Assembly (NCBI RefSeq): GCF_900142925.1
Contig: NZ_FRCN01000016.1
Coordinates: forward strand, 186,001-250,000
DNA: 64,000 nt
Direction of reading: 5' to 3'
DNA from: Chitinophaga sp. CF418
GTDB taxonomy: Bacteria; Bacteroidota; Bacteroidia; Chitinophagales; Chitinophagaceae
Shown: piece by piece, positions 37,083 through 47,300 of the stretch
Position numbering within the stretch: position 1 is the first letter of the stretch
Layout of the letters: every line of letters begins with the position of its first letter
Notes under the pieces: model-generated
What the model saw: the letters and a program-made list of their open reading frames with translations, nothing else
What the model was told of the DNA's origin: nothing
Database searches by the model: none
Program-made: the position numbers and the translations under genes

Positions 37083-40000
37083 TTATTGTGTGATGATGAT
37101 CTTCCTTATCGCAGTGCCCAGCGGCGTTTCCAACAGCAGCACATAGGTGCCGGCCGATATATTCAGCTGGTAGGGTACGTTGAATTGTGCGGCAGCGCTT
37201 TCCTTGCGGTCGTTTACCAGTTGGTTGCTCATAACGTTGAACATGCGCAGGCGTATTTCCGCCGCTTTATCCAAAATCACGTGCGCGCTGAATTGTCCGG
37301 TATTAGGATTGGGCAATACCTCAAATGTGGTGATGAACGGCTGCTGTGCGCCTCCAGGCGTCGGCATGGATTGTGGTTCCAGTACGGCAATATCTTTGGT
37401 GAAAACCTTTTCACATTCGCCGATATAGGAGTGTAGCCGGATGCGATACACACCCGTATCTGCAAAACGCAGCTCTGCCAGCAGCGGGGTATTTTGCAAT
37501 ACGGTAATGTTCTTGTCTGCCGGTATTTCCCATTCAATACGCTCCGGCAGGGGAGTGCTGACATTGATCAGCGATACGCCCTCATTGCGGAACACCTGTG
37601 TAGCTACCACAAACCTGGCTTCTATATCGGTTTGGCGTTGTTTTATGCTGATGGTATCACTACCGGTACAGCCTTTGCCGTCCATAACGCTCACCCAATA
37701 CTGGCCGCTCTGGCTGAGCGTAACCTGTGGTGTGGTGGCCAGGAAGGCAGGATCGCCGCCCCATGTATAAGTAGCAGCGGGATCTGCTATGGCGGCATTT
37801 ACCGTATAAGTCTGATCTGTACAAAGTGTTTTGTCGGCCCCCAGCTGTATCAGCAACGGCTGCGGGTCCGGCATATTAAAGGATTGCACACGTTTACAAT
37901 TGTTGGCGTCCTCGATGGTAAGGGTGTATTTACCTGCGCATGCCTGATCTATCCTGTTGCCAGTGGCGCCGTTGCTCCACGCATACCGATAGGGAGGAAT
38001 ACCTCCGCTGATCAGCGTACTAATAGCACCATCACAACTGCCTGCACAAATCGGTGCGGTGATGTCTGCCTCTATCACAATGCCATTCGGTATAGATACA
38101 TCGGCGTTGTTTTGTGCCTCACAGCCGCGGGAATCTGTTACAAACACCAGGTAAGATCCTTCCGTTAAGTTGCTGATATCGCTGGTGGTTGCGCCATTTG
38201 TCCATTCATAGCGATAAGAACCGGTACCGCCACTAACGGTGGTCTTTACCGCGCCATCCTGTCCGCTGGCACAGGTCACCGGTGTGGTGGTCAGTTGCAC
38301 CTGCAGCAGGTCCGGCTCTACGAGATGGAAGGAGTCTGATGTTTTGTTAATATTATTTGCGTCTGTAATGATCACTTTATAGATACCGGTTGTTAACCCA
38401 CTGGCTGATGGTGTCGTTTGCCCAATGGCGTTATAACCGCTACTCCCCTTCTTATACCAGACAAATCGGTATGGCAGCGGACCAATTATGCGTACGCCAC
38501 CGGCGGCAGTTGCAGTCAGCACTCCGTCTGCAGCTCCTTTGCAGGACACATAGCGCTGCTCTGCGATGCTTACCTCCAATGGAGGCGGTTCTTTTAATGG
38601 GAACTCTGCTGTCAACGTACAGCCCTGCATATTCAGGTCCGGACCGGTATATTGAGCATCTGTAATGATAACCTCGTAATCGCCTGCAGGTATACCCGAC
38701 AACGTACTTTCATAACCACCAGCCACTACCTGACTGGTAACACTGCTCAGCGGAGTGCCGTTTTTCTTTTGCCAGCTAACATTGTAGCTGCCGTCCGCAT
38801 TAGCGGTACCACCTTGCAGCAGTATTTTGATGCTACCGTCCGAGTAACCATTGGCAAGGGGCTGGGTTAATAACTGTTGTACTACCTGTATCGGAGCAGC
38901 AGGTTGTTCTACTGCGGAGTCGCCTGATAAGGGACATCCATGATAGTCAGTGATATTCACCGTGTATGTGCCGGCGTGTATGCCGGTGTTATGCGCTTGC
39001 TGGCTGCCATTGCTCCAGTTATACTCGTATGGTGTTGTACCGCCGCTCACGAGTGCTTCCAACGCACCATTGCTGCCATCATAGCAGGTAGCAGGTGTGG
39101 TGTTGAATTGCACCTGTAAGAGAGCAGGATCTATCAGGTCAGTAGTATCGGATAATATCGTGATACCATTGGCGTCTGTAGCTTTTACCAGGTATTGGCC
39201 GGCAGGCAGGTCAACTGCGGTGCTATCTGTTTGTCCGATAGGCACAGTCGCACCGTTTACTACCTGGTACCATTCGTAGGTATAATGAGGCGCTGTTTTA
39301 AATGGTACACCGCCGCTTATTATTGCGGTAAGCGTACCATCGGCCTTGCCGGTACAGCTAACGCTGTCCGCAATCTGTATATTGGCGACTAATAGTGGTG
39401 GTTGTCTTAGTGTAAATGTATTATTAAGCGCACAGCCTGTTCTGCTGTCGGTGGCAGCGGCGTTATAGTTGCCATCTGTGACTGTCAGGGTATAATCACC
39501 GTCAGGCTGGTTGCTGATGGTGGTGGTATAGATGCCATTGCCATCTACAGTATTTACGGGTGTTAACAAGGTGCCGTCTGACTTCCGCCATTCAACATCG
39601 TAGGAACCATCCGGCTTGGGCGTACCACCCTTCAGATGGACGGTAATGCTGCCATCGGAATATCCGAATGCTTTTGGATCGGTGATGGAGGTAGCATCTA
39701 CCGCAAGTGGTGCGTCAGGTTGTTTAACGCTGAAGCTTATTTCCTCATCGCCGGCAGCTGTATGACCGGAACATCCGTTCTGGTCTTTTACCTTTATCAG
39801 GTAGTCTCCCTTGGCCAGGCCTGTTATGGTGTTCTGGGTGAACGGTTGTGTGAGATAATCATTATCCGTAACCCCTTTATACGACGCTACATAACCACCT
39901 GCGCCTCCATTAATGTTAAGGTTGATACCGCCATCGCTGCCATCGTAACATTTTGCAGCAATAGGCGCGGGTGTAGAGAAGGTGACCGGTGTAGGTTCAT

Positions 40001-41435
40001 CTAACTGGAACTCGAACGTACTTGCGTCGCTGTAACTGTTGGTGTTATTAATATTCCCGGTTACTTTTACCTGGAAGTTGCTGGCGAAAAGTGTATTTGA
40101 AGGCCAGGTATACGTCTGATTTGGTCCCATCGTAACACCTATCTGATTAGGTAGGGTGCCGCCAATAACGTTTTTCAGGTCCTTGACTTCTACATTTATC
40201 GTCTCACCGGTATATGCCGGACGGTCAAAGATGACTGTAAAACCGCCGTCACTGGCGCCGTTACAGGATATTTTCTTAGGAATGATGTTTGTAATGTGCG
40301 GCGATTCCAACCGGTAGTCCAATGTAATAGTACCGGATTCCCGGTCCTGCGCGCAAACCGGTAACATTCTAACCCGTATCAGTTTCGTGAGATATCGTTC
40401 CCAGTCATTTCCCAGAAGGCTTTTACCCGAGACCTGAAGCACATTAGATCCCTGCTTGTTTGCAGGGGCATTCGTCCAGGGGCCGTTATCAGCCGAGTAT
40501 TGCCAGAGGTATTGCTGGTTTGGTATCCCTGGGGTACCAATGATCCTGATCTCAGCGTCTGTAGGTAATATATTGGGGCTTGTTCCGTCGTACACCAGGT
40601 TATTCATGACTTTTCCATAGGTCACATGAATTTTACTGCTCGGGTCCATCGACGAGACAAACGGATTATTAATATCTCCGGTAAAGTCCTGCCCCGTATG
40701 ACTGACAGGGAAGGTCGCCGACCGTTTTACATCGGTCCATGGGAAGCTTCGAACCCATGTACTGTTAACTTCTATGGATGTTATTTGTTTTGGGGAGCTA
40801 TGTATGACGCTGCCTGTCCGGTTGATGACATCCCATGCCGAAGGAAGCGCAGTCGATACAAACGCAAATATCTCGTCCTGCGTGCCATCTGTATAATGAG
40901 CAATCACGTTATAGTCTAGCTGCAGACTACTGGGATATACCTCGGTTGTCTGCATCTGCAATTCATATGCATTAGACACAGGCTTAATGTCTATAAACAG
41001 AGTAGATTCAGAATGATAGCCAGCAAACATGCCACCCACCCTGGTACTAAAACAGGTATGATCGCCGGGCGGGAACATGTAGTCTAATTCCTTTGACTCC
41101 TGGGTTTTGTTGCAGCTGGATTTCCGCTTGCCATATACAGCAATTCCTTTTACCGGATTGTCTGACGTAAAGGTGATCGTCTTGGCTGGAAAATACCATG
41201 GCTCGCCATCTCCGATACCGTCCAGGGATCCGGAGGAGATAAGCCTTGAACCACCGTGGTCCATAATGGCATATACTTCATAGAGACTGCCGCAAGTTGC
41301 TGTGCCGAAGCCCATGATGTCGCATTTCACGGTCAGTTCGTACACCGCCGTCGGGTTCTGCGCGGCTAGCCTGCTGGTAAACACCAACAGGGGAAGGAAT
41401 AACAAGAATAGGGCTCTTTTTATCATTGGTCGCAT
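37083..41435 (-). CDS. SprB-repeat surface protein with T9SS type A sorting domain
   Basis: The 1450-residue protein has a signal peptide (ALFLLFLPLLVFTSRLAAQ) and an N-terminal ~370-residue domain shared in part with the neighbouring 183-aa paralogue. It then carries about nine SprB-type beta repeats, each with an [SN]DG core and a GG turn (ATCYDGSNGALEALVSGGTT, SCTGKADGTLTAIISGGVP, ICAGSCDGAISTLISGG). The final ~75 residues (FEVLPNPNTGQFSAHVILDK ... GTAIRKIIITQ) are a PorSS type A sorting signal. The protein should therefore be exported by T9SS and fixed at the cell surface. SprB repeats occur in gliding adhesins. It is 11 bp upstream of the TANFOR gene. Confidence 0.92.
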   Translation of the reverse strand: MRPMIKRALFLLFLPLLVFTSRLAAQNPTAVYELTVKCDIMGFGTATCGSLYEVYAIMDHGGSRLISSGSLDGIGDGEPWYFPAKTITFTSDNPVKGIAVYGKRKSSCNKTQESKELDYMFPPGDHTCFSTRVGGMFAGYHSESTLFIDIKPVSNAYELQMQTTEVYPSSLQLDYNVIAHYTDGTQDEIFAFVSTALPSAWDVINRTGSVIHSSPKQITSIEVNSTWVRSFPWTDVKRSATFPVSHTGQDFTGDINNPFVSSMDPSSKIHVTYGKVMNNLVYDGTSPNILPTDAEIRIIGTPGIPNQQYLWQYSADNGPWTNAPANKQGSNVLQVSGKSLLGNDWERYLTKLIRVRMLPVCAQDRESGTITLDYRLESPHITNIIPKKISCNGASDGGFTVIFDRPAYTGETINVEVKDLKNVIGGTLPNQIGVTMGPNQTYTWPSNTLFASNFQVKVTGNINNTNSYSDASTFEFQLDEPTPVTFSTPAPIAAKCYDGSDGGINLNINGGAGGYVASYKGVTDNDYLTQPFTQNTITGLAKGDYLIKVKDQNGCSGHTAAGDEEISFSVKQPDAPLAVDATSITDPKAFGYSDGSITVHLKGGTPKPDGSYDVEWRKSDGTLLTPVNTVDGNGIYTTTISNQPDGDYTLTVTDGNYNAAATDSRTGCALNNTFTLRQPPLLVANIQIADSVSCTGKADGTLTAIISGGVPFKTAPHYTYEWYQVVNGATVPIGQTDSTAVDLPAGQYLVKATDANGITILSDTTDLIDPALLQVQFNTTPATCYDGSNGALEALVSGGTTPYEYNWSNGSQQAHNTGIHAGTYTVNITDYHGCPLSGDSAVEQPAAPIQVVQQLLTQPLANGYSDGSIKILLQGGTANADGSYNVSWQKKNGTPLSSVTSQVVAGGYESTLSGIPAGDYEVIITDAQYTGPDLNMQGCTLTAEFPLKEPPPLEVSIAEQRYVSCKGAADGVLTATAAGGVRIIGPLPYRFVWYKKGSSGYNAIGQTTPSASGLTTGIYKVIITDANNINKTSDSFHLVEPDLLQVQLTTTPVTCASGQDGAVKTTVSGGTGSYRYEWTNGATTSDISNLTEGSYLVFVTDSRGCEAQNNADVSIPNGIVIEADITAPICAGSCDGAISTLISGGIPPYRYAWSNGATGNRIDQACAGKYTLTIEDANNCKRVQSFNMPDPQPLLIQLGADKTLCTDQTYTVNAAIADPAATYTWGGDPAFLATTPQVTLSQSGQYWVSVMDGKGCTGSDTISIKQRQTDIEARFVVATQVFRNEGVSLINVSTPLPERIEWEIPADKNITVLQNTPLLAELRFADTGVYRIRLHSYIGECEKVFTKDIAVLEPQSMPTPGGAQQPFITTFEVLPNPNTGQFSAHVILDKAAEIRLRMFNVMSNQLVNDRKESAAAQFNVPYQLNISAGTYVLLLETPLGTAIRKIIITQ
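38055..39685 (-). repeat. Duplicated three-unit SprB repeat block (period about 815 bp)
   Basis: Within the SprB gene, three successive repeats (cores GYSDGSITVHLKGG, SCTGKADGTLTA, CYDGSNGALEALVSGG) are followed by three more in the same order (GYSDGSIKILLQGG, SCKGAADGVLTA, CASGQDGAVKTTVSGG). The spacing between equivalent GYSDGS codons is 816 bp and between equivalent VSGG codons is 813 bp. The array thus grew by copying a block of three units of about 271 residues. Confidence 0.8.
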
Positions 41436-41456
41436 AGGTAAAAAGTATGCAGGGAT

Positions 41457-41679
41457 TTAACTTGTTTTAACTTTTTTGAGCGGACCTGCTCAGACCGTCT
41501 TTGTTCACAGCACGTACGTCATACTCAAAAACGGTGTTGAATCTTCAGCGATTCTTCTTCAGTCGTTTTCACGTTTGCCGGAACTACTTTCAGCAACTCA
41601 GCGGCTGTTCACCAGCCGCTGAGTATAACCGGTATTCGTTTATTCCGGCGTTATTATCTTTCCCGGTATAATTCAATGT
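41457..41679 (-). pseudogene. Frameshifted duplicate of the 3' end of the fibronectin type III gene
   Basis: Read on the minus strand this stretch gives INEYRLYSAAGEQPLS, then after a frameshift LKVVPANVK and EESLKI. It matches VNEYQLYKGAGGQPLS, WKVVPANVK and DESLKI at the end of the 697-aa protein. Nucleotide identity is obvious by eye (CACGTTTGCCGGAACTACTTT is shared but for the flanks). It has lost its frame and its 5' part, and is the leftover of the tandem duplication. Confidence 0.8.
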
Positions 41680-42224
41680 TCCGCTTTCGGAGAACTGTAT
41701 AGGGTGCTGCCTGTCCTGTTGATGTTGATGACATCCCCGTTGGCAGGAGTTGCAGTCGATATGGACGCAGGTTTAATAGTTATATGCATATTAGACTCAA
41801 GGTGATAGCCAGTAAATAAACCGCCAACGTTCACATCAAACCAGCTAATATTGCCCACCGGAAGTAAGTAATCTATTTCGCCAGCAGCCGCGGTTTTGCT
41901 ACAGCTGGTTTTCCGTTTGCTCCATACTGCAATCCGTATTACCGGATTGTCTGAAGTAAAGGTGATAGTCTGGGGAGGAAAATACCACACCTCGCCATCG
42001 TTGAGACCATCCAGAGATCCGGAGGCGATAAGGTTCGTACTGCCATTCTGCATAATAGCATTTATTTCATAGTTGCTCCCGCAGGTTGCTGTATTACCGA
42101 AGCCCATGATGCCGTAATCTACGGTCAGTTCGTACACCGCTGTGTTCTGCGCGGACAGCCTGCTTGTAAACGCCAGCAGGGGAAGGAATAACAACAATAG
42201 GACTCTTTGTGTCATGGTTTTCAT
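41673..42224 (-). CDS. Truncated paralogue of the SprB-protein N-terminus (183 aa)
   Basis: The product (MKTMTQRVLLLLFLPLLAFT..., signal peptide ending LSAQ) aligns with the first ~155 residues of the 1450-aa protein (TAVYELTVDYGIMGFGNTAT against TAVYELTVKCDIMGFGTATC). It then jumps to residues of about 205-215 (NRTGSTLYSSPK against NRTGSVIHSSPK), so about 50 residues were deleted. Its last codons and its stop come from duplicated fn3 sequence. It has no SprB repeats and no T9SS signal, so if expressed it would stay in the periplasm. It follows the fn3 gene by 20 bp. It may be a non-functional duplication product. Confidence 0.75.
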   Translation of the reverse strand: MKTMTQRVLLLLFLPLLAFTSRLSAQNTAVYELTVDYGIMGFGNTATCGSNYEINAIMQNGSTNLIASGSLDGLNDGEVWYFPPQTITFTSDNPVIRIAVWSKRKTSCSKTAAAGEIDYLLPVGNISWFDVNVGGLFTGYHLESNMHITIKPASISTATPANGDVININRTGSTLYSSPKAEH

Positions 42225-42244
42225 AAATAAAAGGTATTTAGGTG

Positions 42245-44338
42245 TTAATAACTTGTTTTAACTTTTTTGAGCGGGCCGCTCAAACCGTTTTTGTTCACGG
42301 CGCGTACGCCGTACTCATAAACAGTATTGATCTTCAGCGATTCGTCTACAATCTTTTTCACGTTTGCCGGAACTACTTTCCAGAGACTCAGCGGTTGACC
42401 GCCTGCTCCTTTATACAACTGGTATTCGTTTACACCAGTGTTGCTATCCTTCCAGGATAGTTCAATGTAGCGCCCCTCCTGGTTCACATACGCATTCAAT
42501 GTTTTCACGCTGATGGCATTCGGGTCTGAAGGTATTGTTACGGTAATAGGCTGGGTAGGCGGCGACTCAAGGCCACTGCTATCCTTCGCCATCAGGATAT
42601 AAGTATAGGTTTGTCCACCTTCAATCAGCTGATCCGCATAATACTGCGTGTGGTCACTGAATGTCTGAAGCAATAACCACTTATGGCTGGAATCTGCGCG
42701 GTTCTTCCGGTATAGCAGGTGCGCGGCAACATCTTCATCTCCACTGTTCACCCAGGATAATTGTACCTGGCCATCTACTACCTTATAAGCACTGAACACC
42801 GGCGAAGTAGGTGGTATCACATCCGGTTTCTTCAGCTCCAGGATGGCGGAATAATCGGATTGATTATAACGTTTATCCAATGCTGCTACCGCATAGTATA
42901 CTTTTCTGTTCAGGAATTTTATAGGAACAGTGTCTTTGTAAACAGTCTTCATATAGATAGCGTCTACCAGGGGAGACAATTCTTCATTCAGTCTGCCGGC
43001 GCGGAACACTTTGTACCCCAACATATCCTTTTCCATATTGGCTTTCCAGGTGAGGGTTACCACACCATTACTGTCAACAGTGCCTGCCAGTCCTACAGGT
43101 GGTGCAGGTGGAGTAGAATCTACCGGTTGCACCAGCACAGGAAATGAGGTCGTCGATTCGCCTTCTTTGGCAACAGCCGTAATGGTGAAATAGTTGGAAG
43201 GTAATAGTTGGTCGTATTGCAGGCTGCGCTGATCAGGAGCAATATTGGCAAGTACGGTCTTGTAAGGTCCGCCCTCACTTGCTGCCTGGTTCAATGCAAA
43301 ACCTTTAATCATGGCGTTGCCTGCTGCTTCAAAATCCCAGGTAAGCGTCATTTTTCCCTGCGCCGAGATCTTGTTGCTGCGGATGTTGGGCACATATATC
43401 AATACGTGCCTGCCTTTGCCGGTAGTTACTGCAGAAGGTGGGCCCTTTTCACCGAATGCGGAAATACCTCTTACCCTGAACTGGTATACCGTATTGTTGT
43501 CCTCCAGCGAGTCAAGAAAATACATGCGGGAAGAAGGCCTGTTCTCTTTTTCATTCAGGTTGGTCACCGGCAGCGAACGGGCCGGCTCAAAGGTCTTACC
43601 GCCATCTTTAGAGCGTTCTACTATCCACGAAGTATAGTAGTGTTTCAACACGCTGTAATCCCAGCTAAGCGCTACCTGTTTATCGCCAAACACAGCCCCT
43701 ACATCTCCGGGTACCGGCAGCGGTGCATAGTCCTGTATGCCAATGAATACACCTCCGGAATCGACAACCAGGCGCTCTTTTGGCGCCAGCGAATTAACCC
43801 GGTACAGGTATTTCTCATTGGGACGGGCGTCTTTGTCTTCCCAGCCCCACCCTGCCATCACAGCGGCTTCAAAGCTATTGTCTGCAGCATACAGGGAGAG
43901 GGAAAAACGCTGCTCCTGTTCGGCAGATTGTGCCATGATACTTGCAATACCCTTATTACCGGCACTACCTACTTCAAAGTCCTTACCATACAATGCCTGT
44001 GCAATGATGGCGGCATATTGGTCCTGCTGTACTATTTTTTCCCATTCATCTAATGGTTTAGGTCGCAGTGCTTGCGTATTCAATACTTTAACCTCCGGCG
44101 ACGACAACAACTTCCCATCGCGGGTAACGGTATAACGGGTAAGTTGAAAACCATATTGATTGCCGAGCTTCCAGGCGCGGGATGTGGTCATGCCCCATCG
44201 CAGCAATATGCTGTGCTGGCGGGCCCTGGCGGTAACCGCTATCCTGGCGCTGTCTTTATGCTGAGCGTGTAGCGGCAATGCAGCGGTAAAGCATAAAAGT
44301 ATAAGCAGTATAGAAGATAGCCTGCGCATTGTATACAT
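42245..44338 (-). CDS. Secreted multi-fibronectin type III protein
   Basis: The 697-residue protein has a signal peptide ending HAQ and several fibronectin type III-like domains: VGAVFGDKQVALSWDYSVLK, VGLAGTVDSNGVVTLTWKAN, SPVFSAYKVVDGQVQLSWVN, and a last domain with EYQLYKGAGGQPLSLWKV. The N-terminal ~200 residues (VTARARQHSILLRWGMTTSR) are less typical. It lacks a visible T9SS signal. Its ATG overlaps the stop of the 1556-aa gene as TAATG. Its 3' end was duplicated into the region at 41457-41679. It is probably a structural or scaffolding part of the surface cluster. Confidence 0.85.
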   Translation of the reverse strand: MYTMRRLSSILLILLCFTAALPLHAQHKDSARIAVTARARQHSILLRWGMTTSRAWKLGNQYGFQLTRYTVTRDGKLLSSPEVKVLNTQALRPKPLDEWEKIVQQDQYAAIIAQALYGKDFEVGSAGNKGIASIMAQSAEQEQRFSLSLYAADNSFEAAVMAGWGWEDKDARPNEKYLYRVNSLAPKERLVVDSGGVFIGIQDYAPLPVPGDVGAVFGDKQVALSWDYSVLKHYYTSWIVERSKDGGKTFEPARSLPVTNLNEKENRPSSRMYFLDSLEDNNTVYQFRVRGISAFGEKGPPSAVTTGKGRHVLIYVPNIRSNKISAQGKMTLTWDFEAAGNAMIKGFALNQAASEGGPYKTVLANIAPDQRSLQYDQLLPSNYFTITAVAKEGESTTSFPVLVQPVDSTPPAPPVGLAGTVDSNGVVTLTWKANMEKDMLGYKVFRAGRLNEELSPLVDAIYMKTVYKDTVPIKFLNRKVYYAVAALDKRYNQSDYSAILELKKPDVIPPTSPVFSAYKVVDGQVQLSWVNSGDEDVAAHLLYRKNRADSSHKWLLLQTFSDHTQYYADQLIEGGQTYTYILMAKDSSGLESPPTQPITVTIPSDPNAISVKTLNAYVNQEGRYIELSWKDSNTGVNEYQLYKGAGGQPLSLWKVVPANVKKIVDESLKINTVYEYGVRAVNKNGLSGPLKKVKTSY

Positions 44339-47300
44339 TAGAAGCCGGTGGTTTTAAATGGATTATGATAATTGAATATCGCGCTGCTGGTTTTAGTCCC
44401 GTCAGGCAGCACATATTGGTATTTTACTTTGTAAGCGCCATACCGTATGAAAGGGAAATGTCCGTTTATCAGGTATGCGTATTTCGACGCTTCCTCTGTA
44501 CCCATAAACCTGTTCACTACTTTGTATTGCAGCTCGTTGAAGTCCAGGCTGTATACCTGTGGAAGATCGTACAGATATGGCAGCCTTGTCTTTATCCAGC
44601 TGGTCACCTTGCCGGTAGATGCTTCTGCCAGGTAAGTAGGCATCAGGATAAACGCCTTGCTTGGCGTCACGCCAAATTCATCCGTATTACGTTTATTAAT
44701 GAATATCTCGTTATTGATAGGGTAGTTGGCATACAACAGCGGGTTAATGTCGTTGGTAAAATACGCATCATCCATTACCGCTTCCACATTCACCATCGGT
44801 TTATAACCGGTGTAATTGTTACCAGTCATTTCCACTACTTCAAAGCCTTCATAGTCGCCTACATCGGCCAGCAGGCGTACTACATCTGTCGAAACTGTTT
44901 CACCAATGCCGTCTTTCAAACGCAGCGACTGCATCTTCTCTCCAAACGTGTTGAATTTGCTGGTACGGAATCCATAATGCAGCAATGACTTAGCCACATC
45001 GCCCCTGGAAACTGTCTGTGCCTGGTTGTTGGCAACAGCATAGCTACCGTCCTCGCCCGCATCCTGTTGTTGCTGGTAAGCCACTACTTCATCGGTGCTT
45101 TGTGCGCCCGGAGGGATAGCAATTACGTCAAACTGATAGGCTGTGTTTGCCTTCAGTGCCGTTGGTGTAAAATGAATCGTCTGTGAAGGGACGTCATAGC
45201 TCATGTCCACCTTAGTGGTCTGACCTGTGGCATCTTTGAAATTGATCGCATACTGCCATCTGGCGTCGAACAGATAACCCTGTCCCGTACTCAGGTTAAT
45301 GACACCTTTATCAGATTCATCTTTGTAATAGTATTGCTGGTTTACTACCGGGTACGCATAAGCGATGTTCTGCATCGGGATATAGTCCGGCGCAGTACCG
45401 GTAGTGAAGGTCACCGTTTCAATCTCTTCGCCCGGTTTGCCATCTACATAAGCTGTTTGCCAGGTTACGCCCACCCGCTCTTCAAATGCCACCTTCACCG
45501 TAGCCGTCAGCTGTTTTTGAGAAGGCAGTACCTCCTTGGAGTAGAAGGAAACACCATCATTGTTGGCATTCCATTCCAGGCGACCAGGTATCGGCTGACC
45601 ATTATCCATAACGGTAAAGGATGCCAGTCTCGCGCGGTAGGTCTTTGTCCCCTGGTCGTCATCTACATCGAACTGCTGACCCATACGCATATTAAAGGCG
45701 GCTTGCGGTGCAGTGAATACATCCACTGCGTCGGCATTCGCTGCCGGTTTTACGTCTGATATGATCTTCACATCTACCGGGCTGTTACCATTCATTACGA
45801 TCTCACACTCATCACCGATAACAACCTTCATGCGCATATTACCCTTTACAAGGCCGTTTAACACGCTGAATTTAACGGCCATATATCCCCTTACCCAGGT
45901 AGGATTGGGCAGTTTAGCCTGCATCAGCATAGCGGCTGCGCCGGATATGAGTGGTATGCGGGCCTTTATGATTCTCAGGTTTACTTTCACACCTAACTCA
46001 CCCTGCAGATATACATATGCCTGGCCGTTAGCGTACCAGCCATCTATACCGATTTTCTCTGTACTACCAACGCAATGCGCATCTCCATAATCTTTCAGCA
46101 TGATGTCAAAACCTAAGCCTGCCTTAAAGTTGGCATATAGTATCAGGAAAGTGATATCGCCGGTTTCCACGCTAAGGTTGGCGCCAAATGCAAATCCCCG
46201 GCCATCACCCAGCGCATTGGCGTCGCGCATATAATCCAGCTCCTCCATATCTACGCCCAGGATATCCGCAACTTCCTGCGGTGGTGGTGGAGAGCCGGGT
46301 ATCTTATCACCCACCATCAGGTAGGCACCTGATTTAATAGAGAGACCTCCTATAGAGAACTTGGTACCTAAACGATTGGTAGGCGTTCCCATATGCAGGT
46401 ACCACTCGCTGGGTGAAATATGGATCACTGCCCAGCCCGCGCGGTTGCCGCTGGAGTTACCCGTCAGCATGCCGTTGGCTACGTTCATGTACATATCAAA
46501 GTTGCCGTGCAACGTAGAAGTCGTGAAGTCATATTGAATACCTACATAGGCGGTTATGCCCACTTCGGCAGATAGATTCTGATCGCCCGCCAGAAGGGAG
46601 GCAGCACTTGAAGGATCGGATACTTTCAATTCCTCCAGTTTCTGGCCTGTGGACCCCAGTTTGGCGATCGCCTTCTGTTCCTGTTCCTGTATTTTGGCAA
46701 ATTGTCTGCTTAATTTCCCTGTGATATTGCCCATCGGCACTGTGGCCAGTATTTTAGCATAGCCATACAGGCCCATGAAGTTGATACCGCCGCTACGGTT
46801 AAACGCCACTTCAAAAGATACCTCCCCATGCACTACCTCGTCTTTCACCATATCAAACAACACAGCCGCTTTAATGCCCAGTCCTGCGGTGGAATCCGGC
46901 ACGTACTTTACGCCGGTTGGGGAAGCAATGGTATCAATACCTTCTTTTTTCATCCGGTAATAGGCGCCGCCGCCGAAACCTGAGATTTTCAGGGGCGGTG
47001 CTATTGCGATGCCCGGCTTAAATTCAGCCTTGCCATCCACATACCAGTAGCGGAAATTCTTAGCGCCAAACATAGCACGGGTTCTTACCTTTATTTTTCC
47101 CTTCATGAAGCTCGCGTTTACCTCGCCACTCAGTGCATCTCCATATACAGCGTCATCATCATATACTTTCAGCAGGCCGGATATCGACATAGCTTCGCTC
47201 AGATCAGCATGGAGCGAAATCGAGTCCAGCTTTATCTTCTGAAATTTCCAGGTCTGTATTCCTTTGCTGTTATCAAACTTTCCAACCAGCGCGAGCCGCG

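Larger units (their letters stand above)
40788..42468 (-). repeat. Tandem duplication spanning the fn3-gene 3' end and the SprB-gene 5' end
   Basis: Unit A (about 41680-42468) and unit B (about 40788-41679) are homologous in order. Each holds the last ~220 bp of the fibronectin gene, a ~20-bp gap (AATAAAAGGTATTTAGG against GGTAAAAAGTATGCAGG) and the first ~550-650 bp of a SprB-type gene. Unit A encodes the intact fn3 C-terminus and the truncated 183-aa paralogue; unit B encodes a broken fn3 end and the intact SprB start. The ~100-bp length difference reflects an internal deletion in the paralogue. Confidence 0.8.

Noticed and set aside
37494..38168. 224-aa frame on the plus strand
   Set aside because: It lies opposite the SprB gene C-terminus and reflects codon bias of the real gene.
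43208..44053. 281-aa frame on the plus strand
   Set aside because: It is antisense to the fibronectin III protein and has no recognisable domain, signal or ribosome-binding context.
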